DNA of 64,000 nt from an uncultured Desulfobacterales bacterium (GTDB lineage Bacteria > Desulfobacterota > Desulfobulbia > Desulfobulbales > Desulfocapsaceae), in contig CALGIJ010000018.1 of assembly GCA_937915545.1 (NCBI GenBank), positions 1 to 64,000 on the forward strand, given 5' to 3'. The translations under genes were made by a program, and so were the position numbers. This document shows, one piece after another, positions 1 through 8,792 of the stretch. The notes below the pieces were generated by a model that saw nothing but the letters and a program-made list of their open reading frames with translations, did not search any database and was not told the origin of the DNA. Position 1 is the first letter of the stretch. Every line of letters begins with the position of its first letter.

Positions 1-111
1 ATATTTCGAAAATTTCTTGCAAGTTATCTGCTGGAATTATTCAAGGAACCCATAAGCTTGTTGAGCAGTGTACCTGCGGCAGATGGTGAGCCTTCGCCTA
101 TAATGCAGGTT

Positions 112-810
112 CTAGCGCGTTTCGCCTATCCGCAGGCCATCGATGACGCCATGGCACTTGCAGGCCGTGGCGACCATGAAGTTGCCGGGGGCCAGAGTCT
201 TGGCGGTGGCGAGGAGGTGCCACAGGTCTTGGGGAAAGAAACCGCCCACACCGGGGGCGAATTGGCGGCTGGTGATGACCAGCGGGGTGCAGTCGACAAG
301 GAGAAGGTCGGCCAGCAGCTGGTTGAGCGGGGTGGGGCGGGGCAGGCCGGTGTGGGTGCAGAGGCTCTCCGGCTCGGGGCAGTTGTCCGGGCAGAGAAAA
401 TCGGCATGGGAGGCAACCGCGCTGTGCGGGCCAAGGCGGAAGGGGTGGGGCAAGGTGGCGAGGAGATTGTCGTCGAGGGGGTGGGGGGCTACCTGGAAGC
501 CTTCCCGTCGCAGGATGGTTTCCAGCCACCTCGCTGCCAGATGGATGGGCAGGGCGGGGATGATGGCCGCTACCTCGGCGGTTGCCACGAGGTGGTCGGC
601 TAGCCACGATACGGCGTCGTCGACGACGCTCTCAGCCCCCTCCGGCACCGGTTCTTTGAGCTGGCGGTCGACGATGACCATCGGCACTTTCTCGATCAGG
701 GAGCGCTGCAGGACCCTGGCCGCACGGCGGCCGAACTTGCCATAGCCGAGGATCCACACGGCGCCATGGCCGGGATCTGCCTGCTGGGGGGCGCTTTTTC
801 TCATGATCAT
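112..810 (-). CDS. Rossmann-fold (TrkA-N-like) protein with C-terminal Cys motif
   Basis: A 232-residue soluble protein. Residues 18-30 (WILGYGKFGRRAA) carry a glycine-rich nucleotide-binding loop of the kind that opens TrkA-N/RCK and dehydrogenase Rossmann folds, followed by a beta strand ending in VDR, a typical NAD-ribose contact position. The second half is not a known catalytic domain. It has a cluster of cysteines (CPDNCPEPESLC near residues 139-150) and a further CKC near the C-terminus, which could bind a metal or Fe-S centre. There is no membrane segment, so if it is linked to potassium uptake it would be a regulatory subunit. It is transcribed away from the divergently spaced small region at 811-925 and has no obvious operon partner. 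Function is inferred from fold only. Confidence 0.7.
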   Translation of the reverse strand: MIMRKSAPQQADPGHGAVWILGYGKFGRRAARVLQRSLIEKVPMVIVDRQLKEPVPEGAESVVDDAVSWLADHLVATAEVAAIIPALPIHLAARWLETILRREGFQVAPHPLDDNLLATLPHPFRLGPHSAVASHADFLCPDNCPEPESLCTHTGLPRPTPLNQLLADLLLVDCTPLVITSRQFAPGVGGFFPQDLWHLLATAKTLAPGNFMVATACKCHGVIDGLRIGETR

Positions 811-925
811 TTCTTTGTGGCGATCCCCGGAACTGTCGACTTAGCCGCCAGAGCAGAGGGGGCTGGTCCTGCATGCCCTTTGGACAGTCATTGGCGTTGG
901 CAAACTGCTCTCTTTGCAACCCACT

Positions 926-3214
926 TCAGGACTTCGCATCATCTGACGCGGCACCGGGCGAAAAGAGGGGCAGAAAAACGCTGAAAGTGGTGCCCTCGTT
1001 CAGGCGGCTCATCACCGCTATGGCACCGCCAATTCTCGTCACAATGCCGAGTGCCATCGGCAATCCCAGCCCGCGGCCGGTGAATTTCGTCGAAAAGAAT
1101 GGGTCAAAAAGTTTTTCAATATTTTCCTCCGCGATGCCCGTGCCATTGTCGGCGACCCACAGTAACGCATATTCAGTGGCCTGGGCTTGCCATCCAGCGG
1201 GGAAACGATTGGCGGATGGTATGTCTGCCGCCGCGACGGTCCCCAAGGTCACGACAATTTCGCCCTGACCTTGTTCCGGCATGGCCTCCCAGGCATTGGT
1301 GACCATGCTGCTCAAAACTTGTTGAATCTGCTGGGCCGCGGCGGAAATGAACAAGCCGGAGTCTGGCAATCGAACGTGGAGGATAATCGTGTCGGGAACG
1401 GCCGCTCGGAGGTCGCGCAGCGAATCCCGGCAGGCCGAGGCGAGATTGATCACCTGGGGCTGTTCGGCAGCCTGGCCGAGATAGGTCAGCATCTGCCCGC
1501 CAATCGTTGCTGCTTTATTGGCCGCCTGCAGTGCCTCGACGATCTGATCCCTGGCCGGCGGGTGTTCCTGCCAGTCCTCGAGGATCATGTCCAGATAGCC
1601 GATGACGGTGCCCAGGGAATTGTTGAAATGATGGGCGATCGCGCCCGCCATGCAGTGCAGGCTGGCATTTTTCTGCAGCTGCCAGTTCAGCCTCTCCAGC
1701 CGCGTTTTTTCTTCTTCGGCGCTTTTTGCGGCGGTCAGGTCATCGATGACGGCGACGAGTTCGCCGGAAGGCAATGTGTAGAGATAATGCTGCAGCCATT
1801 GCGGCGACTGGTTGTGGGGAAAGGGGTACGATGCATGCAACTCCGCTGTCGCGGTCGAGTGGACGCGCTCAAACGTTGCCGTCAACCCTGAGGCGATGGC
1901 ATCGGGATAGAGAGCGGACAGCGAATGCCCCGGCAGCTTTTCCCGGGCACCCCTGCCATAGATCTCCACACCGGCCTTGTTGATGTCGACAAGCACGAAC
2001 TCCCCCCTGTCGGCCAGCCATTTGTACAAGGCGACGCCGCTGTCGATATTGTCGACCAGCTCGCGATAGCGCGCCTCGGACATCCGGGAGAAGGCGGTCT
2101 GCTCGCGCAGTTCTGCGAGGGTGAGGGCGAGTTTTTGTCGCATTTCCTCGAAGGCTTGGCCCAACTGGCCGATCTCGTCGGCTGATCGGGCCGTTGCCAG
2201 GGGAGTCGACAGGTCTCCCTCGCCGATTGTCCTGGCAGCGTTGATCAGCCTGACCAAAGGTTTGCTGATGGTTTGCGAGAGCCACCAGGAAACAGCCGAG
2301 GTCAAGGCAAGCGACAGAACCAGTACACAGGCCAAAAAAATCTGCAGGAGTTTTATCGGCGCCAGGGCTTCCTCGCGATCGATCTTCACTGCCACTCCCC
2401 ACCCGGGTTTGGCAATGTATGCCGTGGCGGCAATGACCTCGCGACCTCGATAATCGGTGCCTGAGGAAAACTGGGCGGTTTTCCCGGCGACGGCCTGCAC
2501 GATGGGTGAGTCCATATCATCCGTGGCATAGCTCCTCACCAGGGCTGCCGCCCTATCAAAGCGCAGAGGGGTGAGGGTCTGCACCTGGCCCGTGCCGGTT
2601 TTTCGCGCCAGCTGGGTTTCGCCGGTTGCCCCAAATCCCGAATAATCCTCAGTTATAGCCAGCAGATCAGCGGCGGTCGCGGTGATGAACAACATGCCGA
2701 GTCTCCTGCCCTCGTGGAGCAGAGGGCCGCCGAGCAGGATGCGCAGTTCCCCCCTTGCGTCAAGGAACAGCTCGTCGCCGATTGGTTCCTGGCTGGCCCG
2801 GGCAAACCAGTGCTGGCTGGACTGGTCGCTGCCGACCAGCGGGGTATCGGTGGAGGCGACCACCGTGCCATCCAGAGTGGCGACACTGATGGCTTCGAAC
2901 GAGGCGATAGAGGCGCGCGCATCGCTGATGATGTCGGTTATCCTCTCGAGCTGTTTCTGGGAGGGTGAGGCGAGAAAGGCCTGCAGGCTGAGGCGGAGCT
3001 GGGTTCTGCTCAGCACCAGGGCGAGACGCTCGAGATTATGCGTCATCACCATGGCCACCCGCTCCTTCTGCATGGCCACCGCCGATTCGACCTGCTGCTG
3101 CGCCCGGGCGGCCAGCATGGATGAGCCGATGCGGTAGGCGGCGATATGGCTGAACAGCAGAGGTAGAAGCAGCAGCAGTAAAAAGGCGACGAGGAGGCGG
3201 GAGTTGATCTTCAT
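926..3214 (-). CDS. membrane sensor histidine kinase (dCache-HAMP-PAS-HisKA-HATPase)
   Basis: A 762-residue transmembrane histidine kinase. The ATG at 3214 is chosen because the hydrophobic N-terminal anchor (RLLVAFLLLLLLPLLF) follows directly; the open frame runs further upstream but has no signal-like sequence there. A large periplasmic Cache-like sensor lies between TM1 (about 6-26) and TM2 (about 292-316). HAMP follows, then a PAS-type region starting near SEARYRELVDN (about 376). The phospho-acceptor box reads AHHFNNSLG (about 521), the variant of the AHDFNN box common in delta-proteobacterial kinases. The G1/F/G2 boxes of the ATPase domain are present (VADNGTGIAEENIEKLFDPF, then GRGLGLPMALGI). 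It has no receiver domain and no adjacent response regulator, so it is an orphan. Ligand unknown. Confidence 0.9.
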   Translation of the reverse strand: MKINSRLLVAFLLLLLLPLLFSHIAAYRIGSSMLAARAQQQVESAVAMQKERVAMVMTHNLERLALVLSRTQLRLSLQAFLASPSQKQLERITDIISDARASIASFEAISVATLDGTVVASTDTPLVGSDQSSQHWFARASQEPIGDELFLDARGELRILLGGPLLHEGRRLGMLFITATAADLLAITEDYSGFGATGETQLARKTGTGQVQTLTPLRFDRAAALVRSYATDDMDSPIVQAVAGKTAQFSSGTDYRGREVIAATAYIAKPGWGVAVKIDREEALAPIKLLQIFLACVLVLSLALTSAVSWWLSQTISKPLVRLINAARTIGEGDLSTPLATARSADEIGQLGQAFEEMRQKLALTLAELREQTAFSRMSEARYRELVDNIDSGVALYKWLADRGEFVLVDINKAGVEIYGRGAREKLPGHSLSALYPDAIASGLTATFERVHSTATAELHASYPFPHNQSPQWLQHYLYTLPSGELVAVIDDLTAAKSAEEEKTRLERLNWQLQKNASLHCMAGAIAHHFNNSLGTVIGYLDMILEDWQEHPPARDQIVEALQAANKAATIGGQMLTYLGQAAEQPQVINLASACRDSLRDLRAAVPDTIILHVRLPDSGLFISAAAQQIQQVLSSMVTNAWEAMPEQGQGEIVVTLGTVAAADIPSANRFPAGWQAQATEYALLWVADNGTGIAEENIEKLFDPFFSTKFTGRGLGLPMALGIVTRIGGAIAVMSRLNEGTTFSVFLPLFSPGAASDDAKS

Positions 3215-3598
3215 GGCCGGGACTGCCCTTTCCGCATCAGAAGTGAATGAGCACGGCCGTTGCGGGGGGAGATGCCCTTCGGCCGGCCGCTGCTGCCAAC
3301 GGGGGTGGAGAGGTACGCGTTCGGCACATAGAACAAACCCGGCCGGACATCTTGAGAGAAAATGCCATGACCAGGACAAAGTCTATCGTGTCGTTTGCGG
3401 ATGTAAAAGGGCTTTTCGGAGAGGAGGGTGAATTTTTTAAAGAAAGTCTCGCATGCGTGACGGATGAGGCGCCGCCCTGTACGTCGGGTTTCCGGGCGAT
3501 GTCGCTATGTCGACGGGCGAATGGCAGGGGGTGTCTTGCGTCGGCCAGAGAGGCGGCGCGGCGCAGGCGAACGGTTGCCTGCGCCGCGCCGCAGCCGC
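3215..3598. other. gene-free stretch between kinase and chemoreceptor
   Basis: No gene with convincing coding character. A short plus-strand frame starting at 3367 looks protein-like for about 35 codons, then turns into arginine-rich low-complexity sequence, so I do not call it. The stretch contains the long inverted repeat at 3553-3592. Confidence 0.5.
3553..3592 (-). terminator. 16-bp perfect inverted repeat just downstream of the MCP gene
   Basis: Arms 3553-3568 and 3577-3592 pair perfectly over 16 base pairs, almost all G-C, around the 8-nt loop GAACGGTT. It begins 7 nt past the stop codon of the chemoreceptor gene on the minus strand, the usual place for a 3'-end hairpin. No T tract follows on that strand, so it is either a Rho-assisted or stabilising 3' hairpin rather than a textbook intrinsic terminator. 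Confidence 0.5.
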
Positions 3599-5584
3599 TT
3601 AGCGGACGCGGAAGCGGTTGACCAGGGCGCGGAGCTGGGTGGATAGCTCGGAGAGCGAGGCGGCGCTGTGCCGCACCTGGCCGCTGCCGGTTTCGACCTC
3701 GCTCGATTGCACGTTGATGTCGGCGATCTCCCTGGTGATCTCGGTGATGCCGACGGTGCTCTGCGCCACGTTCTCGTTGACCTCGGCAATACCCATGGAG
3801 GCCTGGCCGATATTGCCGGCTATCTCGCCGGCGGCGGCGCTCTGCTCGGCCACCGCCGTGGCGATGCTGCCGATCATCTCGTTGATGTCCTCGATGATCC
3901 TGGCGATCTTCTCGATATCGGTGACCGTGGCCGCGGTGGTGGTCTGCATGTCGGTGATCTGGTTCCTGATATCCACCGTCGCCGCCGCCGTCTGCTTGGC
4001 GAGCTCCTTGATCTCATTGGCCACCACGGCAAAGCCTTTGCCGGCCTCGCCGGCGCGGGCCGCCTCGATGGTGGCGTTCAGGGCGAGCAGGTTGGTCTGC
4101 TCGCTGATCTCGGTGATGGTCTCGGTGACCTTGCCGATCTTGTCGGCGGACTGCCCCAGCGAGGCCATGCGCACCGACGTCTGCTGCGACTGCTCGACGG
4201 CGTTGGCCGACATGGAGCGCGCCTTGTCGGCGTTCTTGGCGATCTCGTTGACCGTCGCCGTCATCTCCTCGGTGGCGGTGGCGACGATGCCGATATTGGC
4301 GGCGCTCTGTTCCATGGCCGCCGACACCGACTGAATATTGCCGTTCATCTCCTCGGCCGAGCTGGCGACGCGGGTCGATTTGGCGGAGGTGGCCTGGGCC
4401 GCCTCGTTGAGCCGGCCGGAGACGGTGGTCAGCTCGGTGGACGAGTCGGTGAGGGTGTTGACGCCGGCGACGATTTCCTTGACCATGGCGCCGAGCTGGT
4501 CGACCATGGTGTTGAGCGCCGCCGCCATGGTGCCGATCTCGTCGCTGCGGGCTATATCGAGCTTCTGGGTGAAGTCGCCACCGGCCATGGTCGCGGCGAA
4601 GGCGGCGGTCTTGCGTACCGGGCCGATGAGCGCCCGAGTGAGGAGCACGGCGATAACGATGCCGAAGACGGCGACGATCAGCGATACCAACAGCACGGTA
4701 AGGGTCGCCCGGCGGCTCTCCTCGGCCAGCTGCGGGCTGAGCTCGTTCTGGGTCTCGAGGAAGCGCAGGTTGACGGCGTCGGTAACCTCGACGATCTCCG
4801 GGCCGAGCTTGTCGAGGGTCTCGGCGGCCAGGGCGCGGCTCTCCATGGTCTTGACGATCAGCTGCGCCAGGGCTGCCCGATAGTCGGCGAGGTTCTTGGT
4901 GATCTCATCAACCTGACCCTGCCATTCGACACGCAGCAGGGCGTCCTTGAGGTCCTTGAGGGCCGGCTCCAGCTGGTCGAAGTCGCCTTTGGCCAGTTCG
5001 GCGTCGGCGGCTTTGCCGGTTTCGAGGAAGCGGCTGACATGGAGCCGGCCGAGGAGGAGGATGCGGATGCTCAGCCCGGCGGTGTAGCCGGTATGGGTTG
5101 CCCCGGTCTTGGCGGCTTTTTCCATGAGGTCGGAGAGGTTTTTCTCCATCCCTTCGCCGAGTTTCCCCAGGCTGGTGATAAGCGTGTCGCGTTCACCGCG
5201 CAGGGTGACGATCTTGGCGAAGCCGGTATCGAAGCGGGTGATCTTTTCCTCGGCGGCCTTGATCTTTTCCGCCAGCTCGGGTGTGGTCACCGTCTTGGTC
5301 GCCTCGGCGATAAAGCCGCGGCACTTGTCCATCAACTCGCGGTAGCGCTTGGCCGCCCCTTCCTGGCCGGTAGCGAGGAAGTCGCCGACGCTGATCTGCG
5401 CGGTGAGCATATTGGCCTGAATGCGGCCGACCGTGTTGGTCTGCTGGGCGATGTTGCGGAAGTCGCCGACACCGCGGTCGAGAATTGACAGCCCGCGCCA
5501 GGAAAAGAGCGACACGGTCATGGTGAGCACGATGAGAATGCCGAAGCCGAGGCCGATTTTCATCGCCAGATTGAGATTTTTCAT
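3599..5584 (-). CDS. methyl-accepting chemotaxis protein (HBM-HAMP-MA)
   Basis: A 661-residue chemoreceptor. The start at 5584 is fixed by a GGAGG box 7 nt upstream and by the N-terminal anchor at residues 9-30 (IGLGFGILIVLTMTV). The periplasmic part (about 31-290) is entirely helical with an INxxVGRxQANML-like opening, matching the helical bimodular (HBM) ligand-binding family, whose known members sense organic acids. TM2 is at about 293-315, then HAMP. The signalling tip is canonical (QTNLLALNATIEAARAGEA at about 491-511). No C-terminal CheR/CheB-binding pentapeptide is seen; it ends in VNRFRVR. No che genes lie nearby, so it must work with a chemotaxis array encoded elsewhere. Confidence 0.95.
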   Translation of the reverse strand: MKNLNLAMKIGLGFGILIVLTMTVSLFSWRGLSILDRGVGDFRNIAQQTNTVGRIQANMLTAQISVGDFLATGQEGAAKRYRELMDKCRGFIAEATKTVTTPELAEKIKAAEEKITRFDTGFAKIVTLRGERDTLITSLGKLGEGMEKNLSDLMEKAAKTGATHTGYTAGLSIRILLLGRLHVSRFLETGKAADAELAKGDFDQLEPALKDLKDALLRVEWQGQVDEITKNLADYRAALAQLIVKTMESRALAAETLDKLGPEIVEVTDAVNLRFLETQNELSPQLAEESRRATLTVLLVSLIVAVFGIVIAVLLTRALIGPVRKTAAFAATMAGGDFTQKLDIARSDEIGTMAAALNTMVDQLGAMVKEIVAGVNTLTDSSTELTTVSGRLNEAAQATSAKSTRVASSAEEMNGNIQSVSAAMEQSAANIGIVATATEEMTATVNEIAKNADKARSMSANAVEQSQQTSVRMASLGQSADKIGKVTETITEISEQTNLLALNATIEAARAGEAGKGFAVVANEIKELAKQTAAATVDIRNQITDMQTTTAATVTDIEKIARIIEDINEMIGSIATAVAEQSAAAGEIAGNIGQASMGIAEVNENVAQSTVGITEITREIADINVQSSEVETGSGQVRHSAASLSELSTQLRALVNRFRVR

Positions 5585-5611
5585 GAAATCCTCCAGGTAG
5601 TTTGCAACGGT

Positions 5612-5704
5612 GGGTTCCCGGTCCTTCCCTCGAAGGAACCCGTCACGCGAGGGGTGCCTGAGCTGTAGCAAGAAGGGTGCCGTCAGTGGCTGCCAAAAGC
5701 CACT
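5612..5704 (-). promoter_or_regulatory. two stem-loops in the leader of the chemoreceptor gene
   Basis: On the minus strand, between 5585 and 5720, two clean hairpins precede the start codon. One pairs AGTGGCT (5698-5704 side) with AGCCACT (5685-5691 side), 7 bp around a 6-nt loop. The second (5612-5641) stacks CCTTC/GAAGG on a GAGG tetraloop inside a GGGTT/AACCC stem. The second sits 28 nt upstream of the start codon. I tried to fit this to the c-di-GMP-I and glycine riboswitch consensus and could not. It may be an unclassified structured 5' UTR. Confidence 0.35.
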
Positions 5705-5880
5705 TCGAACGCCCGGCAGTGTTTCACCATATTGTATATCGACGGGGATGAAAAAGTGAAGGCGAGGCGGCCAAAAAAACACGAAGGCCGCAAAAACATA
5801 AGGGAAAGAGTAAAGAAGAGGATAGGTTGCGGAGGCTCCGCCCATAACCTGTCAAGGAAGGGGTGCGGCAGCGCCGCCCT

Positions 5881-6300
5881 TTACCCGGGGAGGGTGGCGA
5901 AGCCGCAGTAGGTGGCGAGAAAGTGCTTCTTGCCCTCGGCGAGGAAGGTGGCGAAGTCCCACTCCTCGCCGGTGGCGAGGGGGCGGTATCGTTCCTTGAG
6001 CACATAGGCCATGGCGGGCTGGGTATGGCCGTCGTCGAGCTCGACCGTAACCGTCAGGCGCAGGTACTGCTCGCCCTCGAAGTCGTCGAGGCGTCCTATG
6101 GCCTCCTCGCTAAGGTCGAGGTAGAGGATGCCGGCGACACGGCTAGCGTCATCGGGGAATATTCCCGGATAGTCGAGATCTTGCAGACGAGACCGCCGAA
6201 AATGGTGGAGGGTTGCCGGGGTGGAGGCGGCGTGGCGGCCGGCGACCCGTTCCATGATCTCCGGGCACATCAGCGAGCCGTAGGTGAAGAGATGGGGCAT
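5881..6300 (-). CDS. AIG2/gamma-glutamylcyclotransferase-family protein
   Basis: A 139-residue protein that begins HLFTYGSLMCPEIM, the YGSL substrate-loop signature of the GGCT/AIG2 fold. A conserved acidic segment follows (DFEGEQYLRLTVTV), in which the E corresponds to the catalytic glutamate of gamma-glutamylamine/gamma-glutamyl cyclotransferases. Family members release 5-oxoproline from gamma-glutamyl amines or peptides. The substrate cannot be assigned from sequence. It is divergent from rph (213 bp apart) and shows no operon context. Confidence 0.85.
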   Translation of the reverse strand: MPHLFTYGSLMCPEIMERVAGRHAASTPATLHHFRRSRLQDLDYPGIFPDDASRVAGILYLDLSEEAIGRLDDFEGEQYLRLTVTVELDDGHTQPAMAYVLKERYRPLATGEEWDFATFLAEGKKHFLATYCGFATLPG

Positions 6301-6513
6301 AGGGCTTGCACCTTGGAGGAAAAGATTATAAACAGCCAGCAGGCAGGCCAGCCGCCCTCTTTCATACCATCGGCGCCGTTTTCGGCAAGTCTTTTCTGCC
6401 TCTTGGCGGCACCTGGCGAGGCCCGGGACTGGCCGCCGCCATAGCCTTTTCGCCGCACCGTCGCCCGCATCTGGCGTGGCCGTACGTCGGCTCAACATTT
6501 TACGGGGGATACC

Positions 6514-7209
6514 ATGAGAAGCGACAATCGTCGCGCCGACGAACTGCGGCCGCTTACCATCGAACGCGGCGTGCAGTTCCACGCCGACGCCTCGGTGCTG
6601 ATACGCACCGGCAACACCCATGTGCTGTGCGCGGTGAGCATCGAGGAAAAGGTGCCACCCTTTCTGCAGGGCAGCGGCCGTGGCGGCTGGATAACCGCCG
6701 AGTATGGCATCCTGCCCGGCGCCACCAGCGGCCGCTATGGGCGCGAGACCCGCGGCCAGTCGGGGCGGACCATGGAGATCCAGCGCCTCGTCGGGCGCAG
6801 CCTGCGCATGATGGTCGACCTGGCGACGCTGGGCGAGCGCACCCTTCGTGTCGACTGCGATGTGCTCAACGCCGACGGTGGCACCCGCACCGCCGCCATC
6901 AGCGGCGCCGCCCTGGCGGTACGCGACGCCCTGGCCAAGCTGGTGGCCAGCGGCAGGCTGGCGGCCATGCCGACCTTGCTGCCGGTGGCGGCCATCTCCG
7001 CTGGCATCGTCGGCGGTGAGGCCCTGCTCGATCTCGACTACAGTGAGGATTCGCGGGCCGAGGCCGACGCCAACTTTGTCATGGCCGGCGACGGGCGCTG
7101 GATCGAGATCCAGGCCACCGCCGAGAAAAGCCCCTTGAGCGAAGCACAGTTCACCGCCCTCACCGCCCTGGCCCGCCGGGGCATAGGGCAGATTTTTGCC
7201 CAGTGGTAG
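6514..7209 (+). CDS. rph: ribonuclease PH
   Basis: A 231-residue RNase PH, the phosphorolytic 3'-5' exoribonuclease that trims tRNA 3' tails as a hexamer. Diagnostic blocks are present: RADELRPLTIERG at the N-terminus, GWITAEYGILPGAT, the RNA-contacting run GRYGRETRGQSGRTMEIQRL (arginines near residues 70-85), DCDVLNADGGTRTAAI and the phosphate-binding region. The usual C-terminal GTAEG(T/R)PF stretch is changed to ATAEKSPLS, a modest deviation. A GGGGGAT box lies just before the ATG at 6514. It is followed after 6 nt by the radical SAM gene and is probably co-transcribed with it. Confidence 0.95.
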   Translation: MRSDNRRADELRPLTIERGVQFHADASVLIRTGNTHVLCAVSIEEKVPPFLQGSGRGGWITAEYGILPGATSGRYGRETRGQSGRTMEIQRLVGRSLRMMVDLATLGERTLRVDCDVLNADGGTRTAAISGAALAVRDALAKLVASGRLAAMPTLLPVAAISAGIVGGEALLDLDYSEDSRAEADANFVMAGDGRWIEIQATAEKSPLSEAQFTALTALARRGIGQIFAQW

Positions 7210-7215
7210 ACGGCA

Positions 7216-8031
7216 ATGAGCGGTGAGGAAGGGGGCCGCCAGGGGCGGCCGGCGATAAGCGGCACCCGCGAGTGGGCGGTGGCCGAGGTCAACTGCAGCC
7301 TCGGCTGCCCCCATGACTGCCGCTACTGCTATGCCCGCTACGACCGTGTCGTGCGGCGGCGGCTGCTCAGTGCGGCGGAGTGGCGGCAATGCCGCGTGCT
7401 CCCCGAGGAGGTGAGCCGCGTCCACCCCCTCTACCCGGGGCAGGTGATGTTCCCTGCCGCCCATGATATCGTCGCCGAGAACCTCGAGGCCTGCTGTCGC
7501 GTCCTCGCCGGGCTCCTGGCCGCCGGCAACCGCGTGCTGGTGGTCAGCAAGCCGCACCGCGACTGTATCGAAACCCTGTGCCGGCGTTTTGCCGCATTCC
7601 GCGACCGCCTGCTCTTCCGCTTCACCATCACCGCCCGCGACAGGAGGCTGCTCCTCCTCTGGGAGCCCGGCGCCCCCGACTACGAGGAGCGGCGCGACTG
7701 CCTCCTCCTGGCCGGGGCGCGGGGCTTCGCCACCTCGGTCAGTGTCGAGCCGATCCTCGATGCCGATGACGTCGTCGCCATGGTGCACGAGCTGTTGCCC
7801 CTGGTCAGCCACTCCATCTGGCTGGGGAGGATGAACAGGATCGGCGAGCGGGTCGATGCCGATACGGCCGAGATGCGCGATGCGGTGGCCCGGGTGGAGC
7901 GGGGCCAGGAGGCGGCGCGTATCGAGGCCATCTACCGCCAGCTGGCTCATATCCCCCAAGTGCGCTGGAAGGAATCGATCAAGCTGGTGGTCGGCCTGCC
8001 CCTCGCCGAGCGGCCCGGCCTCGATATCTAG
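7216..8031 (+). CDS. SPL-like radical SAM protein
   Basis: A 271-residue radical SAM enzyme. The cluster-binding motif is CPHDCRYCYARY (near residues 32-43), the C-x3-C-x2-C arrangement with the YxxC/R context typical of the SplB / 'DNA repair photolyase' group (COG1533 type). Other family marks are the VVSKPHRDCIE strand and SVSVEPILD. It is shorter than spore photolyase and has no cysteine equivalent that I can match to the SplB hydrogen-donor Cys, so I do not assign photoproduct repair. It starts 6 nt after the rph stop. Confidence 0.85.
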   Translation: MSGEEGGRQGRPAISGTREWAVAEVNCSLGCPHDCRYCYARYDRVVRRRLLSAAEWRQCRVLPEEVSRVHPLYPGQVMFPAAHDIVAENLEACCRVLAGLLAAGNRVLVVSKPHRDCIETLCRRFAAFRDRLLFRFTITARDRRLLLLWEPGAPDYEERRDCLLLAGARGFATSVSVEPILDADDVVAMVHELLPLVSHSIWLGRMNRIGERVDADTAEMRDAVARVERGQEAARIEAIYRQLAHIPQVRWKESIKLVVGLPLAERPGLDI

Positions 8032-8405
8032 ACGGGTTGGCCGAAGAGACTCGCCCCACGACCGGCCGTGGCCTTTCACGTTGAAGGTTGCCGACGCTCA
8101 TCGACACCCCGAGCCATGGTGCAGAAATCGTCTGGTCTGACTGACCATGCCGCCGCCCACGCGCACGCATCCTCCCTTCCTCAGAGGTGTCGCAAGGTGT
8201 AGCATCGCCTTGCTGCAACAATCGGCCATGCTTCCAAAAGGGAGCTTTGCTCCACGGCAGCGTGTCGCTTTCCCACAAAAATGTCGCAGTTGCCAATGGT
8301 CCTGAGCGAAATGCCAGGAATGCTCCTGAAACGGCAACCTTCGATCAGGGCGTCGAGGCCGGCCATCGGCACGGCCGCGCCTCGCCGGTATAGTCACGGC
8401 GTTTC
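8032..8405. other. gene-free stretch
   Basis: 374 bp between two convergent genes (the radical SAM and DUF1330 genes). All open frames here are short, arginine- and proline-rich and unlike real proteins. I see no hairpin with a T tract, tRNA or repeat. Base composition between about 8200 and 8330 is lower in GC than the flanks, which may mark remnant or regulatory DNA. Confidence 0.4.
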
Positions 8406-8732
8406 TTAGCTCTTGAGGATCGGCCGCAGGTCGTCAAGGCGATCGAAGAGGTGCCAGATATAGTCGCTGGTGCCGTTGACCCGGTGCGGGTGGAGATCGG
8501 CCAGGGCCGGGTCGCTGCAGTAGGCGTCGTAGGCCTGGCGTGATTCCCACTCGACGAGGATCATCACCGTGCGCGGGGCGATCTCCCCGGCCATGGCCTC
8601 CTGAAACTTGCCCAGGGCGATGACGCGGCCGCCGTGGGCGGCGACTTCCCTGGCGGAACGCCGCGAGTAGGCGAGGTATTCTGCCTTGTCCTTGATATTG
8701 AAGAGGTTGAGGGCATAGACGGGCTGGTTCAT
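8406..8732 (-). CDS. DUF1330 / dimeric alpha-beta barrel protein
   Basis: A 108-residue protein beginning YALNLFNIKDKAEYLAYSRR, with a central VMILVEWESRQAYDAYCSDP strand-helix pair, as in DUF1330 members of the dimeric alpha-beta (ferredoxin-like) barrel superfamily. No catalytic residue can be named. An AGGAG box lies 8 nt before the ATG at 8732. The next minus-strand gene upstream (lipocalin) is 60 bp away, so the two may share a transcript. Confidence 0.75.
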   Translation of the reverse strand: MNQPVYALNLFNIKDKAEYLAYSRRSAREVAAHGGRVIALGKFQEAMAGEIAPRTVMILVEWESRQAYDAYCSDPALADLHPHRVNGTSDYIWHLFDRLDDLRPILKS

Positions 8733-8792
8733 GGCGGCGCTCCTATGAATGTGAAGTGGTCTTGGTCAGTTGCAGAGGCCGGAGAGAAAGCT

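Noticed and set aside
3367..3621. Small plus-strand gene between kinase and chemoreceptor
   Set aside because: Only the first 35 codons look protein-like; the rest is arginine/alanine-rich and runs into the inverted repeat and the 3' end of the opposite gene.
3668..5488. Very long plus-strand open frame (606 codons) antisense to the chemoreceptor gene
   Set aside because: Its product is Gly/Asp/Leu/Val-rich noise created by GC bias in the third position of the real minus-strand gene; no domain, no ribosome site.
5585..5720. c-di-GMP-I or glycine riboswitch in the MCP leader
   Set aside because: The conserved internal sequences and tetraloop-receptor of these classes cannot be placed; only generic hairpins remain.
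8032..8405. Transposase remnant
   Set aside because: No terminal inverted repeats, no DDE-like residues in any frame, no target duplication.
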